Of a DNA stretch of 64,000 bases, positions 55,301-63,685 are shown one piece after another. The notes below the pieces were generated by a model. That model had not been told where the DNA came from. It saw only the letters and a program-made list of their open reading frames with translations, and did not search any database. The stretch lies in contig NZ_SRYR01000005.1 of the NCBI RefSeq assembly GCF_004794105.1, positions 62,001 to 126,000 on the forward strand, given 5' to 3'. The translations under genes and the position numbers were made by a program. Source of the DNA: Clostridium sartagoforme (GTDB lineage Bacteria; Bacillota; Clostridia; Clostridiales; Clostridiaceae). Position 1 is the stretch's first letter, and each line of letters starts with the position of its first letter.

Positions 55301-57324
55301 GAGCAGAATTTACTATTTATGATGCAGCTGATAAGGGAGTAACAAAGGGAACAACAGATGAAAATGGAGTAGTTAAATTTGAAAAATTAGTCTATGGAAA
55401 CTATTATTATGTTGAAACAAAGGCTCCAGAGGGATATATATTAAATAGTACAAAACATCCATTTACTATTAGTGAAAATGGAGCAGTTATAAAAGAAACT
55501 GTGAATAATGAAAAAATATTAGGAAATATTAAAGTAGTAAAAGTAGATGAAGATAATAAATTCTTACTGAATGCTGAAATTACATTATTTGATTCTCAAG
55601 GGAAGAAGGTTCAATCTTTAGTATCAAATGAAAATGGAGAAGTTACTTTTGATAATATTCCTTACGGAGATTATGAAGTAAAAGAAACTAAAGCCCCAGA
55701 AGGGTACAACATTTCAAAAGAAGTATTAAAAGTTAGGATAAATGGAGAAGAAACTGGTTTAATTTATGAAGCAGGAAAAATTACTAATACTAAAATTAAA
55801 GCTGACATAAAGATTAATAAATTAGATCAGGATGAAAATAAGGTAGTTGGAGCAGAATTTACTCTTTATAATAACAATGATGAAGTTATTGGAACTACAG
55901 TAACTAATGAGGATGGAATAGCAGTATTCGAAGATGTAGTATATGGAGATTATTATATTAAAGAAACTAAAACTCCAGAAGGATATATAGGAACTGATGA
56001 AAAGTTTGATGTTAGTATCAAAGAAAATAATGGTGATAAATCTATTGAAATTGAAAATACTAGAATAAAGGGTAATATTGAAATTTCAAAGAATGATGGG
56101 AATAATAATCCGTTAAAGGGAGCAGAATTCACTATTTATGATTCATTTGATAAAGAAGTAGCAAAAGCAACAACAGATGAAAATGGAATAGCTAAATTCG
56201 AAGATTTAGTTTACGGAAACTACTATTATATAGAAACTAAAGCTCCAGAAGGATATCTATTAAAGACTGATAAGCATGATTTTACTATTAATGAAAATGG
56301 AATAACTTTAAAAGAAACTATAGTAAATGAAAGAATCTTAGGTAATATAAAAGCATTTAAAATAGATGAAGATAATAAATTCCTAGCAAATGCAGAACTT
56401 ACTCTATTTGATTCTCAAGGGAATGAGGTTCAATCTTTAGTAACAAATGAAAATGGAGAAGTTACCTTTGAAAATATTCCTTATGGAGATTATGAAGTAA
56501 AAGAAACTAAAGCCCCAGAAGGATACAATATCTCAGAGGAGATATTAAAGGTTAGTGTAAATGGAGAGGAATCTGGACTAGTTTATGAAGCAGGAAAAAT
56601 TACTAATACTAAAATTAAAGCTGATATAAAGATTAATAAGTTAGATCAAGATGGAAATAAGGTAATTGGAGCAGAATTTACTCTTTATAATAGTGCTGAT
56701 GAAGTTATTGGAACTGCAGTAACTAATGAAGATGGAATAGCAGTATTCGAAGACGTAGTATATGGAGATTATTATATTAAAGAAACTAAAACTCCAGAAG
56801 GCTATATTGGTACTGATGAAAAAAAAGAAGTAAGTGTTAAAGATAATAATTCAGTATATTCATATGAAATTGAAAACACCAGAATAAAAGGAACAGTAGA
56901 AATCAAAAAAGTTGATGAAAATGGAAATCCACTAAAGGGAGCAGAGTTTACTCTATATAACAAAGATGGTAAGGAGATATCAAAATCAATTAGCGATGAA
57001 AATGGAGTAATAAGATTTGAAGCTGTTGACTATGGTAAATATATTCTAAAAGAGACTAAGGCTCCAGAAGGATATATCAAAGATGATATTGAAGTAGAGG
57101 TTGTTATAGATTCTTCAAAGACTCAAGAATTTACTTTTAAGAATGTTAAGATGAAAGAAGCTGTAAATAATGGCAATATAGATAATAATAATAGTTTAGG
57201 TAAAGGAAATCTTCCTTCAACAGGGGATGTATTTGATGTAAGACTATTTATATTAGTTGGATTAGCATTAATAGTAGTAGGAAGTGGATTATTATTTAAG
57301 AAGAAATTAAAACTAAATAAATAA
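52375..57324 (+). CDS. LPXTG-anchored adhesin with collagen-binding-like and eight SpaA/Cna-B repeats
   Basis: A 1649-aa surface adhesin with a signal peptide (~1-31). An N-terminal adhesin domain (~38-190) and five collagen-binding-like domains (~190-860), each with a W-x-I/V-x-x-N...D-x-I/L pattern, come first. Eight ~90-aa SpaA/Cna-B domains (~865-1600) follow, most with an ETKAPEGY motif carrying the isopeptide-catalysing Glu. LPSTG (1613-1617), a hydrophobic helix and a basic tail complete the sorting signal. Modules 2-4 and 5-7 are an 819-bp tandem duplication. It should be a rigid wall stalk that binds matrix. No sortase gene is adjacent, so it is probably housekeeping-sortase attached, not pilus-assembled. 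Confidence 0.9.
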   Translation: MKKTKKIAVTILGLFIIQLFSGIGHGDIVKAEENKVFRFIKSIELTDFNDKPLENAIDKSSDVRVKFNFEIPNIEEVQEGEIFTVNIPNQIELISNFDKELLDEDREVVAIAHFKKGGQIDIEFTEYAEAHSNVSGYFYLDTKFDRNNIGNNESEKLQFNFSGEAEPIEIEVKFKQDPVPESSIYKWSSGYNGAENEITWNIEFNKENVNLKNPIITDNIPFGQEYIKGTAKIDNSDDTSGFSYSEADSSDKEKSGTLTYAFNKETNKKHIISFKTRISDTSILPKEQGESIKLYNKAILDINGDIKESNEASVDVKTNYIEKFGNYNSNEKKIDWTIKVNNNALELNNLKVEDIIPTGLELIKYSFKVNNEVNNNYNYDEVNKKLDYTFNGTINTQQIITFSTVVDPKVYQSNDTKYFENTATIVGGLEGEPSASANVGVGSNILEKSAMGEYDAKNHYLKWKIEVNNNEVELVNPIISDSIPEGQKYVGGSFTIDGAPPDADKFNYKPALEGDTNKTETITYSFKKTINKKYVITFQTEVTDSSVYAGNVSKNYSNTVYMNAGNIDNGVKSTSEQKVTSNVIDKQSESYDSVSKEIIWKIIVNKNKTELGQVVVTDNIKIGQEYVEGSATINNNADNSRFTYTKADKDDKDKTGTLTYKFNDKINETYEITFKTKITDESVFYTNGKKIVKNNAEITGDVIPPNVSTEAKREIENSVIKKSADYQWGNDYIDWNVVINSNSISMGNVTIEDDLQEGLELDTTSIELYKQILDSNGNLVKGDIVELNENSVKYDTNTRKFIFNFPGKVSSSYLLTFRTNVVDKSKSPFTNKVNFKGEKTSENSTSDSVDVEFQSGGGGAVGTRGSITVTKVDKETQVKLKGAKFNLLDKYKNVIVTGETNEIGEVKFDKIKFDIPYYVEEISAPEGYLINEDNIQEFKIESSSGVKNIAYKFENTRIKGDLELLKLDKNNNPLKGAEFTIYDAADKGVTKGTTDENGVVKFEKLVYGNYYYVETKAPEGYILNSTKHPFTISENGAVIKETVNNEKILGNIKVVKVDEDNKFLLNAEITLFDSQGKKVQSLVSNENGEVTFDNIPYGDYEVKETKAPEGYNISKEVLKVRINGEETGLIYEAGKITNTKIKADIKINKLDQDENKVVGAEFTLYNNNDEVIGTTVTNEDGIAVFEDVVYGDYYIKETKTPEGYIGTDEKFDVSIKENNGDKSIEIENTRIKGNIEISKNDGNNNPLKGAEFTIYDSFDKEVAKATTDENGIAKFEDLVYGNYYYIETKAPEGYLLKTDKHDFTINENGITLKETIVNERILGNIKAFKIDEDNKFLANAELTLFDSQGNEVQSLVTNENGEVTFENIPYGDYEVKETKAPEGYNISEEILKVSVNGEESGLVYEAGKITNTKIKADIKINKLDQDGNKVIGAEFTLYNSADEVIGTAVTNEDGIAVFEDVVYGDYYIKETKTPEGYIGTDEKKEVSVKDNNSVYSYEIENTRIKGTVEIKKVDENGNPLKGAEFTLYNKDGKEISKSISDENGVIRFEAVDYGKYILKETKAPEGYIKDDIEVEVVIDSSKTQEFTFKNVKMKEAVNNGNIDNNNSLGKGNLPSTGDVFDVRLFILVGLALIVVGSGLLFKKKLKLNK
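55243..56880 (+). repeat. 819-bp tandem duplication within the adhesin gene
   Basis: Unit A is 55243-56061 and unit B 56062-56880. Each is exactly 819 bases (273 codons) and encodes three SpaA modules in the same order (NNNPLKGAEFT, DEDNKFL-NAE, DQD-NKV-GAEFT). Confidence 0.9.
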
Positions 57325-57329
57325 AAAAT

Positions 57330-57367
57330 AAAAGCTTTTACATAGTTTTCTATGTAAAAGCTTTTTT
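57330..57367. terminator. Bidirectional terminator after the adhesin and the YeeE genes
   Basis: AAAAGCTTTTACATAG/CTATGTAAAAGCTTTT is a 16-bp stem with a TTTT loop and a T run on the plus strand. Confidence 0.9.
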
Positions 57368-57373
57368 GTAATA

Positions 57374-57946
57374 TTATTTATCTTCAGTTTTTAAAATTGA
57401 AGTTGGTAAGAAATATGCTGCTATCATAAATAATACACCTACTAGGAATAACCCAGTAAAACCAAAACCAAATATTGATGGGAATTTTTCTGATACATTA
57501 AATAGTGTTATCTTACCAAGATTTAAAACATCAAAGACGCCCATTTCTTTTAAAGAACCATATGAAAGGGAGAATAATAACGCACCAAATAATCCACCTA
57601 AAACTGCAGCCAATGCTTTCTTTAAGGTGCTTTTATTAGTAATAGCTCCTAGACAAGTTCCAGGGCATGTCCCAATTGAGCCAAAAGCAAATCCAAATAA
57701 AAGTCCACCTAATACTACGCCAAGATTCATAGTTTTTACACTTAAATTAGATATATCAAAGATTCCTAGAGCGTCAGATAAAGATAATAGTACACTAGAA
57801 AATCCTATAGCAAAAATAATTATTTTTGCAAGGGATAAATCTTCTAATCGTAACATTTTTAGTATTTTATTAAAATTAGTAGCTTTTGCTAGGGAAAGAG
57901 CAAATCCGAAAAAGCCACCTAATAATATTGCTAATATAATTTCCAT
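57374..57946 (-). CDS. YeeE/YedE sulfur-transport family protein, second half
   Basis: A 190-aa membrane protein with ~5 helices of the DUF395/YeeE-YedE (TsuA-like thiosulfate transporter) family. The conserved cysteine motif is GTCPGTCLGA, flanked by GGLLFGFAFGSI and KKALAAVLGGLFGALLF. Single-chain relatives carry two such halves; here the other half is the upstream gene. GGAGGG lies inside the end of that gene, and the start follows its stop by 2 bases, so the two are translationally coupled. It probably imports thiosulfate or another sulfur species as a heteromer. Confidence 0.85.
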   Translation of the reverse strand: MEIILAILLGGFFGFALSLAKATNFNKILKMLRLEDLSLAKIIIFAIGFSSVLLSLSDALGIFDISNLSVKTMNLGVVLGGLLFGFAFGSIGTCPGTCLGAITNKSTLKKALAAVLGGLFGALLFSLSYGSLKEMGVFDVLNLGKITLFNVSEKFPSIFGFGFTGLFLVGVLFMIAAYFLPTSILKTEDK

Positions 57947-57948
57947 AA

Positions 57949-58572
57949 TTAAGCCCTCCTTTTATTAGTTCTTCTTTTATTTAAAATAATTGCTGTTGGA
58001 ATAGCAGTCGCAAATACAGAAAGGGCAAATATATATCCACTTACACTTCCTTGCATCATTCCACTCATCATATGTCCACTAGTGCATCCATCTGCAAGCC
58101 TTGCACCAAACAATAATATTGCTCCACCAAAGAAACTAGGACCATATTTTTTTATAAAACATTTTTCTTCTATGCTACATGTAGAAGTTGACTTATTTTC
58201 ATCAATAGAGCAACTTTGAGTTTCTACATCTTCAAAGTCAGAGGCTTCTATTAAGTTTTTCTTTTTTAACAATTTATATCCTAAATATCCTCCTAAAGGT
58301 ATAGCTAAAACAAAGATAAAATCATAATTTAGTGGATTTTTAATTGATTTTGCTAGTTTACCTTCAGATTTATCATAATATGCATTTGAACTTATATATC
58401 CACCTTCTCTTGTTGGATCCTCTTTAATAACATCCTTATCTAAGGAACTATGAATTATACCTGATAAAACTGAGAATTGAGTAGATACTCCTATAGGTTT
58501 TACTAAAAAGACTGATATAAAAAAAGAAAAACCTAAAATTAAAGCTCCTATTAACCATTTTTTATTTTTCAT
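57949..58572 (-). CDS. YeeE/YedE sulfur-transport family protein, first half
   Basis: A 207-aa partner with an N-terminal helix and a ~50-residue outward segment. A cytoplasmic Cys-containing loop follows (VETQSCSIDENKSTSTCSIE, EEKCFIKK), then helices with the conserved ARLADGCTSGHMMSG motif, the site where thiosulfate transporters use a cysteine for substrate hand-over. It is transcribed first and coupled to the second half. GAGGAAA precedes ATG 58572 on the minus strand. The three extra cysteines in the loop are unusual and could bind metal or sulfane sulfur. The substrate is inferred from the family only. Confidence 0.85.
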   Translation of the reverse strand: MKNKKWLIGALILGFSFFISVFLVKPIGVSTQFSVLSGIIHSSLDKDVIKEDPTREGGYISSNAYYDKSEGKLAKSIKNPLNYDFIFVLAIPLGGYLGYKLLKKKNLIEASDFEDVETQSCSIDENKSTSTCSIEEKCFIKKYGPSFFGGAILLFGARLADGCTSGHMMSGMMQGSVSGYIFALSVFATAIPTAIILNKRRTNKRRA

Positions 58573-58731
58573 TTATATTTCCTCCTGAAATTTATTTGCT
58601 TGATATCAATATAAACTGAAAACAATTAACTGTATGTAACATAGTCACATATAAGATGATTAATGATTTTTTAGAATCTTTAATTACTATTGCATAGTAT
58701 AGTTTATAAGCAATAATAGAGAGGTATTGAT

Positions 58732-59202
58732 TTGAGGATAATTAATAAGATTATTTCAGCATTTAGAGGAGAGGATAATTATATTGAAAATATCACTAAA
58801 TATATAAATTCAGGAGATTTTTCAAGTAATACTAAATATTTTATATGGGTAGATAAAAAGAATTTTAAAGTTAATATTTTTACAGGATCTAAAAATAACT
58901 GGACTTTAATTCATAGTTATCTTTGTACAATAGGTAAAAAGTCTACCCCTACTCCAAATGGAACTTTTACAGTAGGAATAAAGGGCCTTTATTTTGGTGT
59001 AGAAAAGGGATATAAATGTTGGTACTATACTCAATTTAAAGGGAATTATCTTTTTCATTCAATTATATATAATTTAGATGGAAGTGTAAGAGATGGCAGG
59101 CTTGGAATGGCTTTATCAGACGGTTGTGTGAGACTTGAGAAAGTTAATGCAAAGTGGATATGGGACAATATTCCTGAGGGGACAAAGGTTTATATTAGTT
59201 AG
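58732..59202 (+). CDS. L,D-transpeptidase (YkuD domain), no signal peptide
   Basis: A 156-aa YkuD-fold enzyme. KYFIWVDKKNFKVNIFTG opens the domain, TIGKKSTPTPNGTFTVGIKG is the classic strand, and FHSII...LSDGCVRLEKVNAKWI carries the catalytic His and Cys. Such enzymes make 3-3 crosslinks in peptidoglycan or modify spore wall. No signal peptide or membrane helix is seen, so secretion is unclear; it may act in the forespore or leave by another route. TTG 58732 has GAGAGG seven bases upstream. It is monocistronic and divergent from the sulfur-transport genes. Confidence 0.88.
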   Translation: MRIINKIISAFRGEDNYIENITKYINSGDFSSNTKYFIWVDKKNFKVNIFTGSKNNWTLIHSYLCTIGKKSTPTPNGTFTVGIKGLYFGVEKGYKCWYYTQFKGNYLFHSIIYNLDGSVRDGRLGMALSDGCVRLEKVNAKWIWDNIPEGTKVYIS

Positions 59203-59351
59203 TTTTATTTTAAGTTTAACTATATGTTACTATTTTATTAATTAAAAAATTAAATGTTTACAAAATATTTGTTGACCTACAATAAAGGTGATGGTAATCT
59301 TAACTTGGTAACTATAGATTTACTAGATAAAATAGTGATAGGAGACTAAAG

Positions 59352-60194
59352 ATGATTAAAATAATATCAGACTCATCTACCCTTTATTCAGTTGATGAGG
59401 GACAAGCTAATAATATAGATATTTCTCCATTAATTGTAACTATTAATGATAAAACTTATATGGAATATGAGGAAATTAATTCAGAAGAATTTATTGAGAT
59501 TATCAATAAAGGACATGTTCCTAAATCTTCTCAACCATCTATAGGTGGTGTTTTAGAACTGCAAAATAAATATAAAGATGATGAAATAATTAATATTTCC
59601 ATGGCAGATGGATTATCTGGAACATATAATTCAGCTTGTATGGCTAAAAATATGGATAGTAATCCAGATAGGATAGAAGTTATTAATTCACAAACTTTAT
59701 GTGGACCTCATAGGTATTTAGTAGATTTAGCAGTTAAACTTGTAGAAGATGGATTAACTAAAAGCGAAATTGTAAATGTAATTAATAAGCTTAAAGATAC
59801 ATCTAGATCATTTTTAATTCCTCATGATTTTGATTTTCTAGTTAGAGGGGGAAGGATTTCTTCTTTATTAGGAAAAGTAGGAAGTGTGATAAGTTTAGTT
59901 CCCGTAATGACTTTATCTAGAGATGGTAAGGCAATGGAAAAGTTTACGGCAAAGAGAACTTATAAGAAGGCTATAAAAAAGATAGTAGATCATTTAAAGG
60001 AAATAGGTGTAAATAGTGATTATAAATACTATATTTCTCATGGTTGTAATATAGGGTTGGCTAAAGAAGCGGAAGCTATATTAAGAGAGATGGTTGAAAA
60101 TATAGATTTAGAAATAAAGAAGCTAGGACCTGCTTTTATAACTCAAGGAGGACCAAGCTGTTTAGCAATCCAAGTAATAAAGAAATATAAATAG
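59352..60194 (+). CDS. DegV-family fatty-acid-binding protein
   Basis: A 280-aa DegV protein (FakB-like). The N-terminal EDD fold has IKIISDSSTLYS, SQPSIGGVLELQNKY and ISMADGLSGTYNSACMA; the C-terminal domain has FLVRGGRISSLLGKVGSVIS and GPAFITQGGPSC. Members bind a single fatty acid and present it to FakA for phosphorylation. The FakA partner is not in this window. ATAGGAG lies before ATG 59352. It is a single gene with a terminator after it. Confidence 0.9.
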   Translation: MIKIISDSSTLYSVDEGQANNIDISPLIVTINDKTYMEYEEINSEEFIEIINKGHVPKSSQPSIGGVLELQNKYKDDEIINISMADGLSGTYNSACMAKNMDSNPDRIEVINSQTLCGPHRYLVDLAVKLVEDGLTKSEIVNVINKLKDTSRSFLIPHDFDFLVRGGRISSLLGKVGSVISLVPVMTLSRDGKAMEKFTAKRTYKKAIKKIVDHLKEIGVNSDYKYYISHGCNIGLAKEAEAILREMVENIDLEIKKLGPAFITQGGPSCLAIQVIKKYK

Positions 60195-60220
60195 AATATA
60201 TAAAGCTAAGGTAATATATG

Positions 60221-60262
60221 AATGGCTGTATCAAAATCTAAAATAAATTTGATACAGCCATT
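60221..60262. terminator. Bidirectional terminator after DegV
   Basis: A 15-bp perfect stem AATGGCTGTATCAAA/TTTGATACAGCCATT. It touches the stop codon of the convergent minus-strand gene. Confidence 0.8.
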
Positions 60263-60698
60263 ATTCCTCTTCATTCTCTTCTTCTTTTAATTCTTCATCT
60301 TTAAGTACAAGTAATTCGTAAAAGGCTTCAAGTCTAAGGAAATTAGCAAAGGCACTTAGAAGGTATGATATTTCTACCTTTCTATAAGCATTAAGGCTAT
60401 TTTGCCTTTCTAAATAATCATTTTCTAGTCTTTTAGTTTTTAATCTATTTAAAGATACTACCCATAGTATTGAATACCCTAAAGCAATAATACTTTGACC
60501 CAAAAGAAACGTTCTAAAGGCAGAATCACTATTAGTTTCATCATTTAGTAATTCGTAAATATCTATTTTAGCACCATAAGCTATTATAAGATATCCTAAG
60601 GAGTTTAAGGTAGCTCCAAGAATTTCAGCTTGACCTATACTTAAATCTGAGTTTCTTATATATTCTTCTAATTCTTCTAAAAAATCATTATAGTCCAA
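60261..60698 (-). CDS. Conserved clostridial membrane-associated hypothetical protein, 145 aa
   Basis: I do not recognise a characterised family. There are two hydrophobic stretches (~28-44 and ~66-84, with LLGQSIIALGYSILWVVSL). A charged region with KTKRLENDYLERQN follows, then a helical part ending in a Glu-rich tail (KEEENEEE). An acidic N-terminus (DFLEELEEYIRNSDLSIGQA) precedes the first helix. TTG 60698 follows GGAG by eight bases on the minus strand. Membrane attachment is likely; function unknown. Confidence 0.7.
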   Translation of the reverse strand: MDYNDFLEELEEYIRNSDLSIGQAEILGATLNSLGYLIIAYGAKIDIYELLNDETNSDSAFRTFLLGQSIIALGYSILWVVSLNRLKTKRLENDYLERQNSLNAYRKVEISYLLSAFANFLRLEAFYELLVLKDEELKEEENEEE

Positions 60699-60814
60699 GG
60701 TTAGAACTCCAAAGTATTGCTTCTTTATTATATGTAAGAAAGAAATAATTGTTAAACTGTAAAAAGAGAAAACTACTTAGATAAAATAGAGTATTTAATT
60801 AATTGAGTGTTTAA

Positions 60815-61624
60815 TTAAAGATAGTTATTAATTAAATCATCTAATATCATATTTCCACCCAATCTGTAATCATAATGGCTATTGCTATTTATGGATTTTA
60901 TAAAGCTCCAAGTGGCATTCCACAATTTTACTACAAAAATATAATTCTCTAGTTTTTCTTTTAAAGAAAGATTAAAATATCCAAAATAGCTATTAAGTAA
61001 TTCCATCTTTAATTTATCATTTAAGAACCAAGATAAGGTAGCTAAATCAAAAAATATATCACCCATTCCTGAGAACTCAAAGTCAACAAAGAAAATATCA
61101 CTTTCTGTATATAGTATATTTGAAGTATTTAAATCATTATGGCATAAACCTAAATCCATATTATTACGATAAATCTCTTCAATATATTTTAATTTATTCA
61201 ATATTCCATTTAAATCATGGTGGAAGTTATAATTAATATCTTTTAAATAATCTATATTTTTATAAATTTCATTAAAAGGGTTAAAAAATATATCACATCT
61301 ATTTGTATGTAGTTTTTTTAAAGATAACAAAGTATTATAAATAAAAGCTTTTGAGTTATATATTTCTAAAGTGATTTTACTTGATGGTATAAACTCACTA
61401 ACTAAGACCCCTTTTGTATTATGATACTTAATTAAAGGTGAAATATTTAGTTGTGAAATAAGGTCTAATATTTTTCCTTCATTAATAAAGTTATTTTTAT
61501 TATCTTTGCTTGGAACCCTTAATACATATTTTTTATTATTAATCTGAAATAAATAATTAGAATTGTTTAATCCTCCAATTTTAGTAAGGTTAATTTTCTT
61601 GTATTTACCTTTAAGTATATTCAT
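60815..61624 (-). CDS. APH/choline-kinase-family phosphotransferase
   Basis: A 269-aa kinase-like protein with catalytic loop LCHNDLNTSNIL (HxDxxxxN) and metal-binding IFFVDFEFSGMGDIFFDLAT. The start KINLTKIGGLNNSNYLFQIN resembles LicA-type choline kinases, where the glycine loop precedes NxNxLF. It may phosphorylate choline, ethanolamine or a related small alcohol for cell-surface decoration. GGGAGAG lies five bases before ATG 61624. It stands alone, with no other lic genes nearby, so the substrate stays open. Aminoglycoside resistance is possible but less likely. Confidence 0.85.
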   Translation of the reverse strand: MNILKGKYKKINLTKIGGLNNSNYLFQINNKKYVLRVPSKDNKNNFINEGKILDLISQLNISPLIKYHNTKGVLVSEFIPSSKITLEIYNSKAFIYNTLLSLKKLHTNRCDIFFNPFNEIYKNIDYLKDINYNFHHDLNGILNKLKYIEEIYRNNMDLGLCHNDLNTSNILYTESDIFFVDFEFSGMGDIFFDLATLSWFLNDKLKMELLNSYFGYFNLSLKEKLENYIFVVKLWNATWSFIKSINSNSHYDYRLGGNMILDDLINNYL

Positions 61625-61679
61625 AATATCTCTCCCATGAAAGTAAGTAATACGTATATTATATATTAATATTATAAAT

Positions 61680-61890
61680 AATAAATAGCATATAAGTTGC
61701 AGTAAAATTTTTATATTCTATTAAACTAGTACATATGTAAACTTTCAGCTAGGTAATTACACAGTTAACTTATATAGAAATTAAAATATTGATACTTTCA
61801 ATTAATGTAATTTACTCCAAAAACTATTTTACACTTTAAATAATATAAGTGGTAAAAATGCAGATTATTTATTGAATAATATATTCTTTA
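61680..61890. repeat. ~200-bp intergenic repeat, full-length copy
   Basis: It starts ATAAGTTGCAGTAAAATTTT and includes TAGGTAATTACACAGTTAAC and GATACTTTCAATTAATGTAA. It ends ATGCAGATTATTTATTGAAT. It aligns with 49060-49250 throughout. The rest of this 370-base spacer is ordinary promoter DNA. Confidence 0.75.
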
Positions 61891-61995
61891 AGTATGAATA
61901 ATTAGTTATATAGGGAACAAAAGTTATTGAACAAATGATATTATATAAGCAAGAGGAACTTTTAATAGTGAATATTGAAGAAAGGAGAATATATT

Positions 61996-62709
61996 ATGAA
62001 GAAACCAATTATTGCAGTTACAGCACTATTTGATGATGAAAAAGAGAGTATTTGGATGTTACCTGCATATTTAAATGCCATAACTGATGCAGGTGGAATA
62101 CCTGTTATTTTACCATTAATAGATAATGAAGAGGATATAAAAAATTTAGCTTATAGATTTGACGGATTTTTGCTAACAGGAGGACAAGATATAAATCCTA
62201 AAATATATAATGAAAAAAAAGAAAATTATTGTGGATATGTTAATACAGCAAGAGATACTATGGAAGCTATTTTACTTGGAGAAATCTTAAAATCAAACAA
62301 GCCTATTTTAGCTATTTGTAGAGGCTTTCAATTGATAACTTCATATTTAGGAGGAAGCTTATATCAAGACTTAAAGGTTGAGAAGTATAATCATAAAGAA
62401 AGTAATCATAGACAAGGAAAGCCTTATAATAAACTAGTTCATAAGATTATTATAAGTAAGGAATCTTTGCTATTTGATATAATTAAAAAAGAAGAGATTA
62501 TGGTAAATACACTTCATCACCAAGGTGTAAAAAGTATATCTGATAAGGTGAGTATAGCTGGAATAACTGAAGATAATTTAATAGAAAGCATTTATTTAAA
62601 AAATAAAAAGTTTGTACTGGGGGTGCAATGGCATCCTGAACTATTATATAAGGATTTTGAAGATCAAAGAAAAATCTTTAATACCTTTATAAATAGTTGT
62701 AATAAATAA
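61996..62709 (+). CDS. Class I glutamine-amidotransferase-like hydrolase (peptidase C26, gamma-Glu-GABA type)
   Basis: A 237-aa PuuD-like hydrolase. The nucleophile elbow is AICRGFQ with the catalytic Cys, and the His/Glu pair is in VQWHPELL. FDGFLLTGGQDINPKIYNEK and NTLHHQGVK are family motifs. It hydrolyses gamma-glutamyl amides such as gamma-glutamyl-GABA or other gamma-glutamyl compounds in the cytoplasm. ATG 61996 has AAAGGAG nine bases before it; the in-frame codon at 61975 is upstream of that site. It is a single gene. Confidence 0.9.
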   Translation: MKKPIIAVTALFDDEKESIWMLPAYLNAITDAGGIPVILPLIDNEEDIKNLAYRFDGFLLTGGQDINPKIYNEKKENYCGYVNTARDTMEAILLGEILKSNKPILAICRGFQLITSYLGGSLYQDLKVEKYNHKESNHRQGKPYNKLVHKIIISKESLLFDIIKKEEIMVNTLHHQGVKSISDKVSIAGITEDNLIESIYLKNKKFVLGVQWHPELLYKDFEDQRKIFNTFINSCNK

Positions 62710-62921
62710 AATTACAGAAAAATACTTTTAATAACTTTAAATGGGAATTAAAACCTATAAATGGTAAATATAAGAATGCTATAAAAACTATGTAAAATAG
62801 GGATAAAATTAAAAAAAGAGAGATAAATTTAGATAACAAAGGATACTAATTTTTACTTATATTAGTAATAGAGTTAATATATCATTGTTAAATATAAAAT
62901 ATTAGCTAGGGAGTGTTCTTT

Positions 62922-63428
62922 GTGGAAATTAGTAATGTTGCCCTGAGTCAGGAAGTTTATAGGGCAGATGCTGAAAAAATATGTGATTGGCTTAATGATG
63001 AGGAAATAACAAGTTATTTAAATGAGGATTCTAATGCGCAAAAAAAATTAATGAGCGTAGTAAATAGAGTAAATATGCCTATACTAACTCATCTTTTCAA
63101 TAATAACTGTAGATTTTTTACTATAAAAAACTTATATGGGACAATTGGTTTCTTAAGGCTAGTACCTAAAGGAAGTTTTGTAGAAATTGTGCTTGCAGTA
63201 GGTGAAAAGGAATTATGGGGTAAAGGTATTGGTCATAATGCAGTAGTTGAAGCTTTAAAGGTTGCCTTCTTTGAAATGAGAGCAGATAATGTAATTGCAA
63301 AAATAAAGAAGGTTAATAAAAGATCTCAAAATTTATTTAAAGGAATTGGGTTTAAAGAAGTTAGATTATTAGAAAATGAAATTGAATATCATATTAATAG
63401 AGATAATTTTTTTAAGATAGCTGCTTAA
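62922..63428 (+). CDS. GNAT-family N-acetyltransferase
   Basis: A ~168-aa GNAT enzyme. The N-terminal part resembles RimJ/RimL-type acetyltransferases (VYRADAEKICDWLNDEEITS). The acetyl-CoA site is KELWGKGIGHNAVVEALKVA, followed by RADNVIAKIKKVNKRSQNLF and KGIGFKEVR, the standard GNAT end. The substrate is unknown. GTG 62922 is preferred: AGGGAG ends 8 bases upstream. GTG 62913 overlaps that site. A strong terminator follows. Confidence 0.85.
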   Translation: MEISNVALSQEVYRADAEKICDWLNDEEITSYLNEDSNAQKKLMSVVNRVNMPILTHLFNNNCRFFTIKNLYGTIGFLRLVPKGSFVEIVLAVGEKELWGKGIGHNAVVEALKVAFFEMRADNVIAKIKKVNKRSQNLFKGIGFKEVRLLENEIEYHINRDNFFKIAA

Positions 63429-63459
63429 TTAGTCTAATTAAAATGATTTAATATGTATA

Positions 63460-63505
63460 CCTATAAACGTTATTGTAAATAAAAGTTTCGTTTATAGGTT
63501 TTTTT
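63460..63505 (+). terminator. Terminator after the GNAT gene
   Basis: CCTATAAACG pairs with CGTTTATAGG, followed by seven T residues. Confidence 0.85.
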
Positions 63506-63685
63506 ATAAGGATTTTTACATACTCTTATTTTATTCCAAGTTATAATTAGAGGGGGATAGCCAAACTACTAATATTTATAAGAAGAATTATTAGAAAAAA
63601 TGAAAGTCAGTATTATACATTGAAATTAATCCATAATTTTATTAAAGTAAAATAATAGATTAATTAATACAGTTAGGAGTAATGT

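Noticed and set aside
52375-57324. Sortase-assembled pilus operon
   Set aside because: No class C sortase and no second pilin gene lie beside the adhesin; a single wall-anchored adhesin explains the data.
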